15,047 bases of DNA from DATBFX01 sp036558305 (GTDB taxonomy: Bacteria; Chloroflexota; Chloroflexia; Thermomicrobiales; UBA6265), in assembly GCA_036558305.1 (NCBI GenBank), contig DATBFX010000009.1, positions 1 to 15,047 of the forward strand, given 5' to 3'. The translations under genes were made by a program, and so were the position numbers. Within the stretch, counting starts at the first letter, position 1. Each line of letters starts with the position of its first letter. Below are positions 14,312 to 15,047 of this stretch, one piece after another. Under the pieces are notes generated by a model that had not been told where the DNA came from, did not search any database, and saw only the letters and a program-made list of their open reading frames with translations.

Positions 14312-15047
14312 GTGACGAGGGTCGCGGTCGTCGGCGCCGGGGTGATGGGCGCCATGCAGGCGAAGGTGTGCGCGGGGCTGCCGGGGGTGACCGTTGCCTG
14401 GATCGCCGATCAGGACGCGATCAGAGCGGAGCTGCTCGCCAGTGAACTGGGGGCGCGGGCAACGACCGACGGCGAGACGGCCATCGCCGGCGACGTCGAC
14501 GCCGTCATCGTCACCGTCCCGACGCCGTTCCATCGGGCCGTGACCGAAATCGCCGCCGCGCACGGCAAGCACGTCTTTTGCGAGAAGCCGATCGCACGGA
14601 CACTCGACGACGCGGAAGCCATGGTCGCTGCCTGCGAGCACGCGGGCGTCCGCTTCATGGTCGGGCACGTCTGCCGCTTCTTCCCGGAGTTCGTCAAGAT
14701 TCGCGACGTGCTTCGGGAAGGAACGCTCGGCCAGATCGGTCTCGTTCGCGCCTCGCGTGTGAGTGCCCATCCCCCGGCGGACCGGGGTTGGTTTGCGGAC
14801 CTGGGGGCGAGTGGTGGTCTGGTCGTCGATCTGATGATCCACGACTTCGATACCTTGCGCTGGTACTTCGGTGACGTCGAGCGGGTGTTCGCGCACGGCC
14901 TGAGTTACACGCCGTACCAACCGAAGTGCGATTACGCATTGGCGGTCGTGCGGTTTGCCAGCGGCGTGATCGCGCACGTCGAGGGTAGCTGGGCGCACAG
15001 CACCTGGCGGACGGCGATGGAAATCGTCGGCGAGCACGGGATCGTCC
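14312..15047 (+). CDS. Gfo/Idh/MocA family oxidoreductase, 3' end beyond the window
   Basis: The first 245 codons of a fourth family member; the frame is open to the window edge. Rossmann motif GAGVMG (8-13), EKP at 91-93 with catalytic Lys92, GHVCRFFPEF (118-127), and substrate-domain SGGLVVDLMIHDFDTLRW (167-184) with His177, Asp178 and Asp180. This is the most canonical of the four paralogues, close in style to inositol 2-dehydrogenases. GTG 14312 is set by AAGGAGG (14296-14302), nine bases upstream; the Rossmann fold begins within four residues. The palindromic element before it suggests a separate transcript from the importer operon. Confidence 0.87.
   Translation, partial: MTRVAVVGAGVMGAMQAKVCAGLPGVTVAWIADQDAIRAELLASELGARATTDGETAIAGDVDAVIVTVPTPFHRAVTEIAAAHGKHVFCEKPIARTLDDAEAMVAACEHAGVRFMVGHVCRFFPEFVKIRDVLREGTLGQIGLVRASRVSAHPPADRGWFADLGASGGLVVDLMIHDFDTLRWYFGDVERVFAHGLSYTPYQPKCDYALAVVRFASGVIAHVEGSWAHSTWRTAMEIVGEHGIV

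Noticed and set aside
1..15047. CRISPR array, tRNA, rRNA, transposase or integrase
   Set aside because: Looked for on both strands by eye; no regular repeat-spacer pattern, no cloverleaf and no recombinase motif was seen.

Overview
The window is GC-rich, densely packed bacterial DNA. Several genes use GTG starts with good Shine-Dalgarno sequences, and two products carry twin-arginine (Tat) signals. This gene mix (a Tat-exported multicopper oxidase with blue-copper domains, a family-5 ABC importer, several Gfo/Idh/MocA oxidoreductases) would fit a Chloroflexota/Thermomicrobia-like organism or another high-GC free-living heterotroph. That placement is an impression; no RNA gene or marker protein here fixes it.

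Left end (1-2178), copper proteins. The 3' end of a blue-copper (plastocyanin-like) protein is followed by about 500 bp with no plus-strand gene. The minus strand of that gap holds a degenerate copy of a blue-copper domain, in inverted orientation to the intact tail. Next comes a Tat-exported two-domain multicopper oxidase carrying an extra blue-copper domain at its C-terminus. A hairpin separates it from the convergent next gene.

Middle (2179-7748), sugar-acid or aromatic-acid metabolism. A minus-strand enolase-superfamily dehydratase closely resembles L-rhamnonate dehydratase. It is divergent from a Gfo/Idh/MocA oxidoreductase. A second oxidoreductase on the minus strand resembles LigC and has Ile in place of the EKP lysine. 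It is divergent from an amidohydrolase-2 lactonase-like gene, which forms a short operon with a third oxidoreductase. A short tail fragment of another oxidoreductase lies just past that operon. Dehydrogenase, lactonase and dehydratase are the three steps of a non-phosphorylative sugar oxidation pathway, so catabolism of L-rhamnose or a related sugar is a reasonable guess. A LigC/LigI-like pyrone route is the alternative for the divergent pair.

Right (7749-14136), one five-gene ABC importer operon of the oligopeptide/oligosaccharide family: two permeases, two ATPases, then a Tat-exported solute-binding protein. The binding-protein gene has a 172-bp leader with a hairpin and an orphan Shine-Dalgarno. 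Given the neighbours, the cargo is more likely a sugar or oligosaccharide than a peptide, but this is inference.

Right end (14137-15047). A 135-bp imperfect palindrome, probably a dispersed repeat or MITE that may also terminate transcription, is followed by a fourth Gfo/Idh/MocA oxidoreductase cut by the window edge.

No RNA gene, CRISPR array or autonomous transposon is visible. The most notable items are the inverted cupredoxin remnant, the oxidase-cupredoxin fusion, the LigC-like gene lacking the EKP lysine, the orphan oxidoreductase tail and the palindromic element.
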